Assembly (NCBI GenBank): GCA_003833135.1
Contig: QZLH01000594.1
Location: forward strand, 13,320 to 56,822
Length of the DNA stretch: 43,503 nucleotides
Source: Oehlia diaphana
Taxonomy: Eukaryota; Glomeromycota; Glomeromycetes; Glomerales; Glomeraceae
Direction of reading: 5' to 3'
In this document: positions 32,489 through 43,037 of the stretch, in pieces
How positions within the stretch are numbered: the stretch's first letter is position 1
How the letters are laid out: the number at the start of each line of letters is the position of its first letter
Program-made: the position numbers and the translations under genes
The notes under the pieces: model-generated
The model's database searches: none
Told to the model about the DNA's origin: nothing
What the model saw: the letters and a program-made list of their open reading frames with translations, nothing else

Positions 32489-32542
32489 TTATTCATCGGT
32501 TGATGAGTCATCTTGGGATGGCATCGAAAGAGCTAGCACGTT
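32489..32542 (-). other. Possible terminal exon (minus strand)
   Basis: After a good acceptor (TTTATTGTAG on the minus strand) the sequence encodes NVLALSMPSQDDSSTDE and a stop. The composition is protein-like, but no upstream exon could be joined convincingly in 32550-33000. Confidence 0.25.
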
Positions 32543-33472
32543 CTACAATAAAAGAAAATATTTAATTTTATGAATTAGTTAAGTTAGACAGTTTTCTCGA
32601 GTCATCACTTTAATCTGATAAACTCTGCAACATTGATAAATTACTAATACTAAATATCATTTGCATTTTTTTCACCTACATTTCTCTATATACTAGATTT
32701 CCGAAAGAAATTAATATCTACAATCCCTACAAACTTCTTCAAAGCAAAGAATAGGAAAGCATATAAAGTTTAACTTTATTCCATGGGATCAAATCCTCGA
32801 AATAACTATATAAAGGTCATCACAATAAGCATCAAAGCTTCCACGGCTGCATCCACGATTTCACAAAAGCGCTATTGTGATCCACAAAAAACAGTCACAT
32901 GAGACTAGTAGAGTGTAGTACGACCTTCTTTGCAAGGATGTATGAGACACGATAAGAGTCATAAGACAAAGGATAAATGGAGTGTGAAAACTATTAAAAC
33001 TCGTTTGTTATACAAATGCACAGTACTGTATATGTGTAAATTTTAATAAAGCTTTGTATATAGCACAGTATAGATGTTGGAACCGATTTCGGATACCGGA
33101 TTTATAACCGAGTTTAATCGATTTGGTTTTTAACTGGTTTGTGATTCGATTAACCGATTATATTTAAACCGGTTTAAACGATCTACTTTAATTTCTTTTT
33201 TTAATTATTAAAATTTGTTTTTTTCGATTAATTTTTTTTTCGACCAACTCAAATTAAATCATTGTTTAAATCAATTCAATTTTTCTTATATTTTTCGATA
33301 TTTATTAAACAATTTAATTCAATTTTTTCAATTTTTTTTCAATTTTCCCCATTCTTAGACTTTTTTTTTTGTTGTAAAATTGGAAAACGGTTTTAAATAT
33401 TGTAAATATTGTTAAATCTTTTGTTTCCAAAAACATTCAAAATGTTACACGTACTCTAAGGATTACTTTTAA
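32543..33472. other. Intergenic with AACCGG-type repeats
   Basis: Variants of ACCGGTTTAA / TTAACCGATT are clustered at about 33080-33180, a short degenerate repeat. The rest is A+T-rich; no gene supported. Confidence 0.4.
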
Positions 33473-34104
33473 CGGATCACCCAAAAATCCTAATATCGAC
33501 AGTCTATAATCCCGACACCAAAATCTCCCCCAATAAATGCAAATCCAGATTGAATCAAAAATCATGACAGACCGAGATTCGTTCAGATGAATTTGAATTA
33601 GTTAATTTTTTAATGCAAATATTCCTAATTTTAGAAGATAAGGAATCGTTTAGTAATCTAATTAATAGCCGGTGATAGTACCATCCATCAGACCGAACCC
33701 AGGTGATCTAGTAATATTCTGTACATAATCCTTTTAACTAAGATAAAAAATTTTTTATTTTAATTTTCATTAATAATATAGTAACGTTAATTAATATTAA
33801 TAAAATTTACAAACAATTTACATTGGTATTAATAAAATTTACAAATTAAATTTTAATTATATTGAATAAATTAAAATCCGTTACTACGTCACTGCATTTT
33901 TAAAATTATATGCTGAATTGGAAAATTTATATAATTTTTTTTTTTAAAAAAAAAGAAACTTTGGGATTTCGACCGTCAAGATTTTTAACCGTCAGAATTT
34001 GTGACTATCGGGATTTTATTTCAACGAGATTTGAGTTTGTCGAGATCTTGGTGTCGGGATTGTAGACTGTAGATTTTATGGTTGTCACGATTTTGGGGTA
34101 ACCG
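33473..34104. mobile_element. 632-bp TIR element with 7-bp target-site duplication
   Basis: The left end CGGATCACCCAAAAATC and right end GATTTTGGGGTAACCG are inverted repeats that extend inward about 55 bp (ATCCCGACACCAAAATCTC against its counterpart near 34040-34060). Both sides carry CTTTTAA (33466-33472 and 34105-34111). No transposase ORF. The interior of the right half contains degenerate GATTT..GTCG units. The TSD length is close to the 8 bp of hAT elements, but the family is not assigned. Confidence 0.8.
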
Positions 34105-34426
34105 CTTTTAATATATTCATTTTGCGATGGAACTTAATAAACAATTTTACTATAACCCTATAACTAATGAACTTGAAAAAAAAAATAAATATTACAAGAC
34201 TAAATAAATTATATAATATTTTTAATATTTCCAGTTACTGATGTTTGTGATACTTAAGAAGGAGGAGTAAATGATTTTTTTCGCTCCTTATTTATTCACG
34301 TTTTTATATACTTTTTATATATAATTTTCTTACGAAATAAGTATTAGATATACTTTTTTTTTATTACACAACATCCTTTTTTTTAAAAAAATTGTGGGAT
34401 TTAAATTAAAAGTTTCTATTACAGTA

Positions 34427-34660
34427 TTACAGCTGATTCATAATATACGGGACAGGGGACACCATTTTTACTCTATGCCGAGAGAAACTCGGTAAGATTC
34501 GGAATAACTCGGAATAAAATAAAAACTACACCACTGTGCTCGGACCAGTGCTCCGAATTACTCTGAACTTTACACCGAGTTTTACCGAATGTACCGAGTT
34601 GTCTCTCGGTAACTATTAGGTGTTCCGTATATTATGAAATATTTGAAATCAGCTGTAGTA
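34427..34660. mobile_element. Foldback element with ACTCGG repeats
   Basis: ACAGCTGATT and CATAATATACGG at 34430-34450 face their complements at 34625-34657. Inner arms GCCGAGAGAAACTCGG (34477-34492) and CCGAGTTGTCTCTCGGT (34594-34610) also pair. At least six (A/T)CTCGG or CCGAGT motifs occur inside. Non-coding. Confidence 0.75.
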
Positions 34661-35475
34661 AAAAAAAAAAAAAAAATAGCTTTTTACAAAAATATCGGCG
34701 TAATGCTGAATTTGTAATTTATTTTACATACAATCATCAACTGATCTACTAATATTTTAGGTTACACAAATTAAAAGACTAAGAAAGGAGATTTTTGGAA
34801 ATTCATTTTCAAGGGTAACACGAATTTCTCCTTTATTATATTGTCTATGAATTATGAATTACAAATTAAGCCTGAAATGATCTTTGAAATATTCCATAAA
34901 ATACATAAAATACTAGGGTGTCACACAAGGTCGGTTGCATTTTTCGGTATTTATTTTTAATAATTGTCATTTGTCATTATAGTTTTACATAATATAAAAT
35001 CTGTCATTTTGACCAATTAGTCTGTATGACACTCTAATAAAATACGTAATTTTTCGTTTCATGTATTCATGTAATATCAATTTTTTTTTTATAACAGTTG
35101 ACATAATCAGATTAGTTTGCGTAAAAATTAAATCATACATTGTTCGTGGAATAATAAAATATAAAAACAAAAAAAAAAAGTTGTATATTCATAAATTGGG
35201 AGACTGCGTCGATGTAATGGATGTAATGCAGGTATTGTTCTTGTAAACGTTGTTTTGAAGGGAAATATAGAACATTATATATATGCAATGTCTCTTGAGG
35301 TAATAGTAATTAGTAAATATTCATATACTGCACATCGTAATCACGTGACGAGTAATTTTATAAAATTTTATTAAAAAATAAATATTCATTACAAAAAAAT
35401 AATATGATAATTATAAATAATGATACATATATTGTAATTCACCAAAATATTAACCAATCTATCATTACTACGCTA
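34661..35475. other. A+T-rich intergenic region
   Basis: No gene supported. TCACGTGA at 35341-35348. It contains the 3' side of the minus-strand F-box gene. Confidence 0.4.
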
Positions 35476-36924
35476 TCAAAAATATGCACGAGACTTATTT
35501 TGAGTCCATTCGAAATCTTCAAAAATTTTCCCAATATCATATGCTTTAACCGAACCTTTCGTTACGTATTTATTAATTAAATCATTCACCTGCTGTTGAT
35601 GTCGTTTAAAATTTGCGTCTACAAGAAAACAAACAGGAATTGTTTGTAATAATATTGGTTGTTTATTCCAATTATCAAGGAATAATTCTAAAGAATTAAA
35701 TCTAAAAATTTTATAATAATAAGAAAATTTAAATCTAAATAAATTCATAGGTGAAGATCTAATTAATATTTCGAATAAATTATCCCAATCAGGATCATTA
35801 TTATCTAATGTGTTTAAAAATAACCCATTTAAATATTTACATTCAATTAATAATTTTTCTAATTTTATAATATCAATATTATTAAATGATATTTTAAGAT
35901 ATTTAAGATTTGGACACTTATTATAAATTACTTGTAAAAGTCTTCTATTATCATTACCTTCATACTGAATACTTATTTCTTTAAGATATCCTTTCGTATT
36001 TTGAATTAAATTTGCCAAATCTTTAGATGGGATTTTTTGAGTTTTCAAAATTTTTAAATTAGGTAAACAAACTTTATCCAAATAATTCCAATCTGCGTAA
36101 CTTGATAATTTTATATCTAAACTTATTAAATTAACAAGATGTGAAAGAATATTCGTAACAGGTTTCCAATTCATACTAAAATATTGTATATTATTCACAT
36201 TTTTGATTAATGACTCTTCAAGTGTTTTACAATATGATTGGTCTATTACATTAGCTGGTTGTTTATTAAAACCAACAACATTTAGGTTTTTTTGAGCTTC
36301 AATTAACTTAATAATTCCATAATTATTAGTTTTCATAACGTTAAATCTTAATTTCAATTTCTTTATCGAATTACTTGTTTTAGCCAATCCTTCTAATATT
36401 TTTTTATCTACACTAGCGTTACAGCAAAGATATTCAAGCCCTGAAAAGCAATGTTCAACCCCCGGAAAAAGGTGTATTTGATGATTATATTGTTTTGTTA
36501 TATAAAGGTATGAAAAACTTGTATTTTTATTAATAAATAATTTTAACATTTCTTTTCTTATAACGGTACGCTTGGAGTTTTTAATATTTTTAATAGAAAT
36601 CATACTTTCTAAGAGATATAGATTTAAATTCTTCCAATAACTAATATAATTAAATAAAGGTTGTTCATATTTTTGTTCAATAAAATTAATTCCATTTTCT
36701 CTTAAAGTATTCTTCGAATCTTTTGGTAAATGTGAAATTATCGTATCAAATAACATTTCAATTGCGTTACTATTTGACTTGAATCGTCCAGGGGTTTCCC
36801 ATAAAATCGGAACAATTATTTCACACCAAGTTTTGTTAACTAAAAGACATGAGTAAAGGGTTTTTCCGTCATTTTGTAATTTTTCAAATATTAATGAGAG
36901 CATACCCATGTTAAGTTCAGACAT
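35476..36924 (-). CDS. F-box protein with LRR-like repeats, single exon
   Basis: An intronless ORF of 482 aa. The N-terminal F-box covers about residues 5-45: LIFEKLQNDGKTLYSCLLVN then KTWCEIIVPILWETP, where the Trp and following hydrophobics fit the SKP1-binding consensus. The middle has degenerate leucine-rich repeats (GLEYLCCNASVDKKILEGLA, NLISLDIKLSSY, CLPNLKILKTQKIP, CPNLKYLKISFNNIDIIKL, CKYLNGLFLNTL), as expected for substrate recognition by an SCF ubiquitin ligase. Intronless F-box/LRR genes form very large families in arbuscular mycorrhizal fungi (general knowledge). MSELNMGM gives three possible starts; the first is used. A (TA)n tract lies just upstream. No disruption seen. Confidence 0.88.
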   Translation of the reverse strand: MSELNMGMLSLIFEKLQNDGKTLYSCLLVNKTWCEIIVPILWETPGRFKSNSNAIEMLFDTIISHLPKDSKNTLRENGINFIEQKYEQPLFNYISYWKNLNLYLLESMISIKNIKNSKRTVIRKEMLKLFINKNTSFSYLYITKQYNHQIHLFPGVEHCFSGLEYLCCNASVDKKILEGLAKTSNSIKKLKLRFNVMKTNNYGIIKLIEAQKNLNVVGFNKQPANVIDQSYCKTLEESLIKNVNNIQYFSMNWKPVTNILSHLVNLISLDIKLSSYADWNYLDKVCLPNLKILKTQKIPSKDLANLIQNTKGYLKEISIQYEGNDNRRLLQVIYNKCPNLKYLKISFNNIDIIKLEKLLIECKYLNGLFLNTLDNNDPDWDNLFEILIRSSPMNLFRFKFSYYYKIFRFNSLELFLDNWNKQPILLQTIPVCFLVDANFKRHQQQVNDLINKYVTKGSVKAYDIGKIFEDFEWTQNKSRAYF

Positions 36925-38762
36925 TTTTTATTAGTTTGTTTTATAATATATATATATATATATTTATTTTTTTTTTAAAAAAAAAAAAGAAAGAAAAAGG
37001 ATGAAAAGAAAATCGGTTTATTTATATACAGTCTACACGGATTAAAGTTACGTATGGGTTTAGCAGAATTATTATCATTTTATCGATTAAATTTGATTAA
37101 TTTGAAAGTATATAAGGAAATATGAAAATTTTGTGACAAACAAAAGAAACCATAATCACATTACTGTTTAACTGTGTGACCTGTGTGACCACATGTGCCA
37201 TATATAAAAATAGAGTTTTTCATTTACGGCATATTCGATAAACATAAACATAAATAAACAATTTGTCTTTGATTTTTTTACCAACATGTAAAAGTAAAAT
37301 GTGCGGCTAATAAAAATATTTGCATAATAAATACCCAGTAGATGACGCAAATTTTCTTTCTTTCTTTCTTTCTTTTTTTTTTTTTTTTACTTTTTACGAT
37401 TTTTTATCGTTAATTTTTAGATAATTTTTATACTCTTAACTGTTTTATTATACATTTACTGTAAAAAAAAAAAAAAAATCGAACGATGGATACGATGAAT
37501 TTAAACATAATATACTCAATATTGCATTATATTTAACCCAAATTACATTCATTTTATGTATATTGAGTGAATTCATAATTGTTTATTTTTAAAATCTGTC
37601 AAGTGACGCTTCACAAGACTCTGGGCGTTTCATCAATGTACTTATCAAATTTGGATTAGTTTTTATTGATGTGCAAGGTTGTCGGTCTGGGTAAAAAATC
37701 AATATAATAATTTTGGGGCGACCTACTATTGGTTTATAGGGTAGTACAACAAAAGTTGATCAAAGAATAGTATTAAAAATACCTAATAAGTTACAAAATT
37801 TTCACATGAATATTTTATTATGTAAAGATTTTGATATTAAAAAAAAGATATTTATAATATATTAATAGATATAAAAAAGTCGTTTTTAGGCACGGATTAT
37901 TCAAAAAAATTAGATCCGGAAATCCTCGTGATTATTTTTAAGGATAGCTGTTCTATTGTACTTTTTTCACCTGACTCTTCTAACGAAATATTCTCAAGTT
38001 GAAATCTGTTACTTTGTTAGGATGCCAAAAAATCAAAAAATGCATTTCAGCAAAGGTGCATGATGCAGATGCATGACCCTGTTGCATGAGTCATGCACTC
38101 ATGCATAGTCACACAATAAGGTAACAAACAAAATATTGTTAAAAAAAAATTCGTCATTTTTTTTTTTTTTTACTAAAAAGTAAATCTCTATATAACATGT
38201 AATGAATATTATAATTCGGAACCAGTGAAAGAACTTTACGATATTCCATATAGATCGTATCGGATTATTGATACGCACTTTAGGACAGAAGAATAACTTT
38301 TTTAGTATTATGTCAGAGTCCTGTTATTTAAAAACGTACAGAAATATATATATATATATATATATTATATATGTACATTGCACTTTGAATGAAGTGTAAC
38401 AGACTTTAAAAAGTACTAAAATTAGTGATTTTTATTTTAATGCTGTATTAGGAATAATGTATGTGTGTGATAAATACATTGCGGATCTATCATGTGGATA
38501 TGTGAGAATTTTGGCAAAAGATGCGCAGTAACTTAAAATCACAATGTTACACAAATCAAAGTTAGAATATACTCTATAATTCTAAATTCTTCAAACGTTC
38601 GTTTGTATCTAATTGCAAAAGTTTCTTTACTTTCTTCCCCTTTTCGGGAGGTTTACTCCTTTTTTTTTTTATATATTATTATTGAACTACTAATTCAGTA
38701 ACTGATCCTAAATAATTGCAACTTTTCTGTACAATTTTTGATAAGGAGGTACTGAGGTATCG
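36925..38762. other. Intergenic with microsatellites and a palindrome
   Basis: (TA)n at about 36946-36963 and 38345-38366, (TTTC)5 and poly-T at 37353-37390. An ATGCAT-rich patch at 38053-38105 contains the perfect inverted repeat TGCATGAGT / ACTCATGCA. No gene supported. Confidence 0.5.
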
Positions 38763-39594
38763 CAGGACCCAGAAATATATATATAAGGGTCAGGTGGCGA
38801 AAAATTTTTTTACTATGAGCTGTACGCGGAGACTTTTTATATGAGTAGTACGCATAATTGACACCTGATTTTGAAAATCCTGTAAAAATACGCAAATAAA
38901 ATTTCAGAATTATATTATTAATTATTTTATCATGACTTTTATATTATTTATAAAACCAAATCCTAATGTGAAAAAATAGAATTTATTATAATTTACCATT
39001 TTTTCAATAATATTTTTCTAAAATTTCAATTTTTAACCCTTATTTGCCGATTCGTCTAAAATCGGCACTGCGTTACTAATAAAATTCGGGGATAATAACG
39101 ATAATAAAAGAATGCGTTTTTCACATCTCACGCGCGGAATAGATTTCCACTCATTTCACAAACAGAAGTACCATAAACTTTCACTTGGTTCTAATAATAA
39201 AATATTTCAAAAAGTCTTTAAAAATAACTTTGAAAGCTAAAAATTAACGCAATATAGCAAAATAAAATATTGAAATTTTCTATATTTTAAGGTGTAAATC
39301 TGACACGCGTACATAGTAAACTCATTATTTTGCATATGAACGTATAATTTTTTTTTTGCAAATTCTTTTTTTCAAGTATTTTTTCAGTATATCATATGAC
39401 TTTTATTTATAGTTAATATGTCATCTATGAAAATATCCTTTTTGAAGATTGTGTTCTAGCACAAAATCGGCAAATTTAACCCCAAATTTTATTAGTAACG
39501 CAGTGCCGTTCTTAGACAGATCGGCAATTTAAGAAATTTCTTTCAATCAATACTAAATATTACAATGTTAACGTATATATATTTCTGGGTCCTG
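38763..39594. mobile_element. 832-bp nested foldback element with TATCG flanking repeats
   Basis: Ends CAGGACCCAGAAATATATATA (38763) and its complement (to 39594) are inverted; TATCG flanks both sides (38758-38762 and 39596-39600). An inner 50-bp inverted pair at 39042-39091 and 39481-39530 shares the exact core GGCACTGCGTTACTAATAAA. Non-coding. The inner pair may be a second element inserted in the first. Confidence 0.75.
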
Positions 39595-39600
39595 ATATCG

Positions 39601-41407
39601 CGGCGCTATGAGATAAATTTTGTGTGTGATAAAAATAAATTTGCGTTTTGTGGTGAAAAAAAAATTTTTACTGATTATGTATGTGAATTCTGACTAAATT
39701 TGATAAATTTTGTGCAATTTGTGATGATCAAAAAATCGCAAATTTTGTGTTTTATGTGAATTTCTATGAAATACCGAATATCATCGGCCCCGCAGCGTGC
39801 TGCGACCTGTTGTTTTCTAAAAAAAGTTGAATCACCTGGTATAATTCAACCAATAGAAAATTAATCACGTGATCGAGTGTTAATAAAGATTTTCAAAATC
39901 ACCACTTAATTGAGTTAATTCAGATATTATACTAATCTTTTTTCTTACGGTAGCTTGGGTACAAAAAACTGGCGAAAAAATCTGCTTTCAGGTGTAAGAC
40001 ATTGAAAACAAAAAATTCTGGAATGATCCGATTCACATTACATATTATTAAATTCAATCTTGGTCTCAGTACGCTCGCGAAACCTTTTTTCATTTTATTA
40101 TGTCATTACTACATAAAAAAGTTTTGCATTTATAAATTGACTAAATTTGTCATCTTAAATTTATTTATTTATTTATTTTTTTATGATGGAAGTTCTTTGG
40201 ATGATGCATTTAAGATGCATACACTTTGTGTGATAAATAAAAAAACAGGCCGCACAATTATCTATGGCGATCCAACGTGTTTTCAACCGTAGATAAGATG
40301 AAATTTTGTTATTTCTTGAGCTTATTGTTGGAGCATCATGTACTCTTGCGCCTATACTTACAGTCTCACTCTAGAGTTAGGTTAATAATAATTTATTTGA
40401 GTACCAGGTACACAACTAGGACTAACTATAAAGTTTATTACAATGATAAGTTATCATCGGATTAAAATCGGTTAGAGTTTATCTAATGGCAGAGTTATCC
40501 AATTACATGTTCTCAAAACTCGAAGCGAATTTTATTTTAATAGATGATCTTACAACTGAATACATCTATCGTAATAAGAAAACTGTGGATCATTTTAAGC
40601 AATGATTATGATTTATGAATACCGGAAGTTACGAACTTTAAGTATAGAAACGATCTGTTCCCGGACGAATGTAAGCCATCTTAACAAATAACAATTATCC
40701 AAAAAAGCATTGAATAATACAAAATCACAATCTAAACGACAAAGTGGAGATGTTATTAATATTTATTAATATAATCCTAATGAGTCACTGCAAAATTTTC
40801 ATATACAAATTGGTGTTACATAGTCAAATTGTTTGGCGTTGACACACTTTCGCACATATAGGGATTAATAAAGAAAATAAAAAAAAGTTTTATGACTATT
40901 TATAAATCATGTGCACACATTACACACATATTCGTGACATTCCATACATATCGATTATCAAATCATTTTTGCAACCCAAAAAAAATTAGAATTATATTAT
41001 AATCAAATGAGTCGCTGCAAAGTTTTTGTATATAAAATTACACTATAATACACATTTCAATTTAAGTAATTATCATTAAAAATGACTATTAATTTTATCA
41101 ATTTATGAATTTATTGCTCATAATTTATAAAAAGTTTGTATAACAAAAAAAAAATATATAAAAAGGCCTTACCGCCTTAGTTAAAATAAAAAATAACACA
41201 TGCATATTCAGGTTTCACAATGTCATTTATCAGGATCTATAAAAGATCGAAGTGATTTGATACTCCTGAGATTTAGCGGTTACAAAATCATATCCAAATA
41301 ATTTTATCCAAATAATTTTTTCAATTTATCAATATATTTCAATACGATTCTTTACAAGAAATTTTAAATTTAATTTTATATTTAATTTAAATTGATAATT
41401 TTTACAG
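39601..41407. other. Intergenic, with a diverged direct repeat
   Basis: A small hairpin CGCAGCGTGCTGCG lies at about 39792-39805 and TCACGTGA at 39865-39872. AATGAGTCACTGCAAA at 40779 and AATGAGTCGCTGCAAA at 41006 start two diverged copies of a segment about 230 bp apart. The ORF at 40002-40292 ends with a protein-like DDAFKMHTLCVINKKTGRTI, but no gene can be built. Confidence 0.4.
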
Positions 41408-41724
41408 ATCCAATTAATTTTACAAATCAACTTCGCCCAAATGCCATACATGACATAAAGAAATCAGTTATTGACAGGCTTATCAAAACGCCAAGCAGAA
41501 TGATAGATCGAGGCATTAAGTGGTACGTATAAATTATTTGCCGGATGGACGTATAATGTGCGCACTGTAGGGTTCACGCCTCGTATGTATCATGCTTGGT
41601 GCATCCAAGGTTACAGCTGAGAGTCATTCCGGATGGTAAACTGTTATGGTCAGGAATCGTTGTAAGGTTTATCACTCCAGTTGTAAAGGTTTGGTGGACT
41701 GTCAACGATGATACCCAAGCTTAG
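41408..41724 (+). other. Orphan two-exon coding fragment (unidentified)
   Basis: 41408-41522 is bounded by TTTTACAG and GTACGT and encodes PINFTNQLRPNAIHDIKK then SVIDRLIKTPSRMIDRGIKW, clearly protein-like. A 48-base intron (41523-41570, ending CACTGTAG) joins in frame to 41571-41724, open for 50 more codons (from VHASYVSCLVHP to TVNDDTQA) and a TAG. The second part is G+C-rich and could be open by chance. No start codon exon was found; family not recognised. Partial gene or retained exon. Confidence 0.4.
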
Positions 41725-41784
41725 TGGTCCTTACTGTCATGGTCCTTCAGGATACCACTATTATCTTAAGCTACCCTAAGCTTG
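41716..41784. repeat. Nested hairpin
   Basis: CAAGCTTAG (41716-41724) and CTAAGCTTG (41776-41784) are perfect inverted repeats. Inside, TAGTGGTCCT pairs imperfectly with AGGATACCACTA. It overlaps the stop codon of the orphan fragment. An A-rich tract follows. Confidence 0.65.
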
Positions 41785-41838
41785 TAAAATAAAAAAATAC
41801 ACACCTTTTTCTTTAAATTCAGCACAGCAGTAGAATTC

Positions 41839-41959
41839 GTCAGGAATATGGGCGTTTTTACTAATAAAACTGCAAAACAAACTCTTTTTGTACGAGAGAG
41901 ATACCTCGGTATGCGTGATACCAAATGTAAAACCTAGACATTGTCAGGAATATGGGCGT
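41839..41959. repeat. 17-bp direct repeats flanking 87 bp
   Basis: GTCAGGAATATGGGCGT occurs at 41839-41855 and 41943-41959. Perfect 17-bp copies this close together resemble the long target-site duplications of LINE/SINE insertions. Just downstream, the minus strand reads GGCTAGTTCGATTCTAG (about 41973-41989), a good match to a tRNA B box with a 4-bp stem. Confidence 0.5.
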
Positions 41960-42578
41960 CAAGATCTTAGACTAGAATCGAACTAGCCAAAGCATAGATA
42001 TGCTCTCCACCGGGATAAGATTTAAAAAAAAAACGATATATTATAAAAAAAAATGATAAAAAAAAGAGGGAGATATATTTATTTATTTATTTATTTTTTT
42101 GTTAGTAACGCATCTCCTTTGTTTTTATATAACAATTATTTATGCAAACAAATAGAAAATACATAGCAGTACATTAAAAGTAGCGGTATGAAAAAGAATT
42201 TTTTACGTGATATCATGTGCTAGTGTAGACGAAAAAATTGAACGTTATACAAGCTTGTGATTGTTAATTACAACTTCCTCATGATCACGTGTCAATAGCA
42301 ACGGTGAGAACTTGTGTGTTTTTGATATGATAATTACGACAATTCATAACTTTTTGATTTTGATTGATAAAATATCATATGACTGTTCATTTTTTGTTTG
42401 TTGCGTAATATACTTCATTTATTTTTAAAAAATTAAACAATTCATATTACGCGAAACATTCAAAAATTTTTATTAAAGAAGAGTTCTCTCTTGCTTTATG
42501 TTTACTGTTAATTTGTTAGTTACAATATAATAAGTACTGAAGCAATAAATTAGATAATAGTCAAGCAATATAAAATAT
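41960..42578. other. Intergenic
   Basis: TTTA-type microsatellite at about 42077-42096 and A+T-rich sequence. No gene. Confidence 0.35.
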
Positions 42579-42699
42579 TAGTCAAATAATATAGTATCAT
42601 TGTATAATTTCTGTTTAGATATTATTCAAATAATATATTTAGTCAAATAATATAGTATCATTGTATAATTCTGTTTAGATATTATTCAAATAATATATT
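42579..42699. repeat. 61-bp tandem duplication
   Basis: Two adjacent units starting TAGTCAAATAATATAGTATC (42579 and 42640), identical except for one lost T, so recent. Confidence 0.92.
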
Positions 42700-42880
42700 A
42701 ATTACATAATATCATAATATTATAAATCATATGTATTATAAGCCACAATTATAGTTTATTAGTCATCATTAAGATAATTAATATTTCTAGTTTTAGATAA
42801 ATTAATTGATGTTATAAATGTGACTCATACATAATCTTAATTTTTTTTTTGAGTCACTATGTATCAAAGGGTTTTTACAA

Positions 42881-42891
42881 GTATATATATA
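42881..42891 (+). promoter_or_regulatory. TATA-like box upstream of the terminal ORF
   Basis: GTATATATATA lies about 150 bp before the ATG at 43038, followed by a purine-poor A/T/C leader with repeated AATCAAATTT motifs. Confidence 0.4.
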
Positions 42892-43037
42892 CCCTTAAAT
42901 TTTTCTCAAGAGAAGATAAAAATCAAACAAACTTTTTTTCAAATATTACAATCAAATTTCAATCAAATTTTCTGAATTTTTCATACAAAATCAAATTTTT
43001 TTCTCAAATATTACTTACATATTACAAAAATCTTAAA

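Noticed and set aside
40002..40292. 96-codon ORF
   Set aside because: Only the last 30 residues look protein-like and no splice sites or family support them; noted as a possible relic.
41965..42020. A tRNA gene on the minus strand
   Set aside because: B box and a short acceptor stem (TCTTA/TAAGA) are present, but the unit is only about 56 nt and lacks a proper D arm and anticodon loop.
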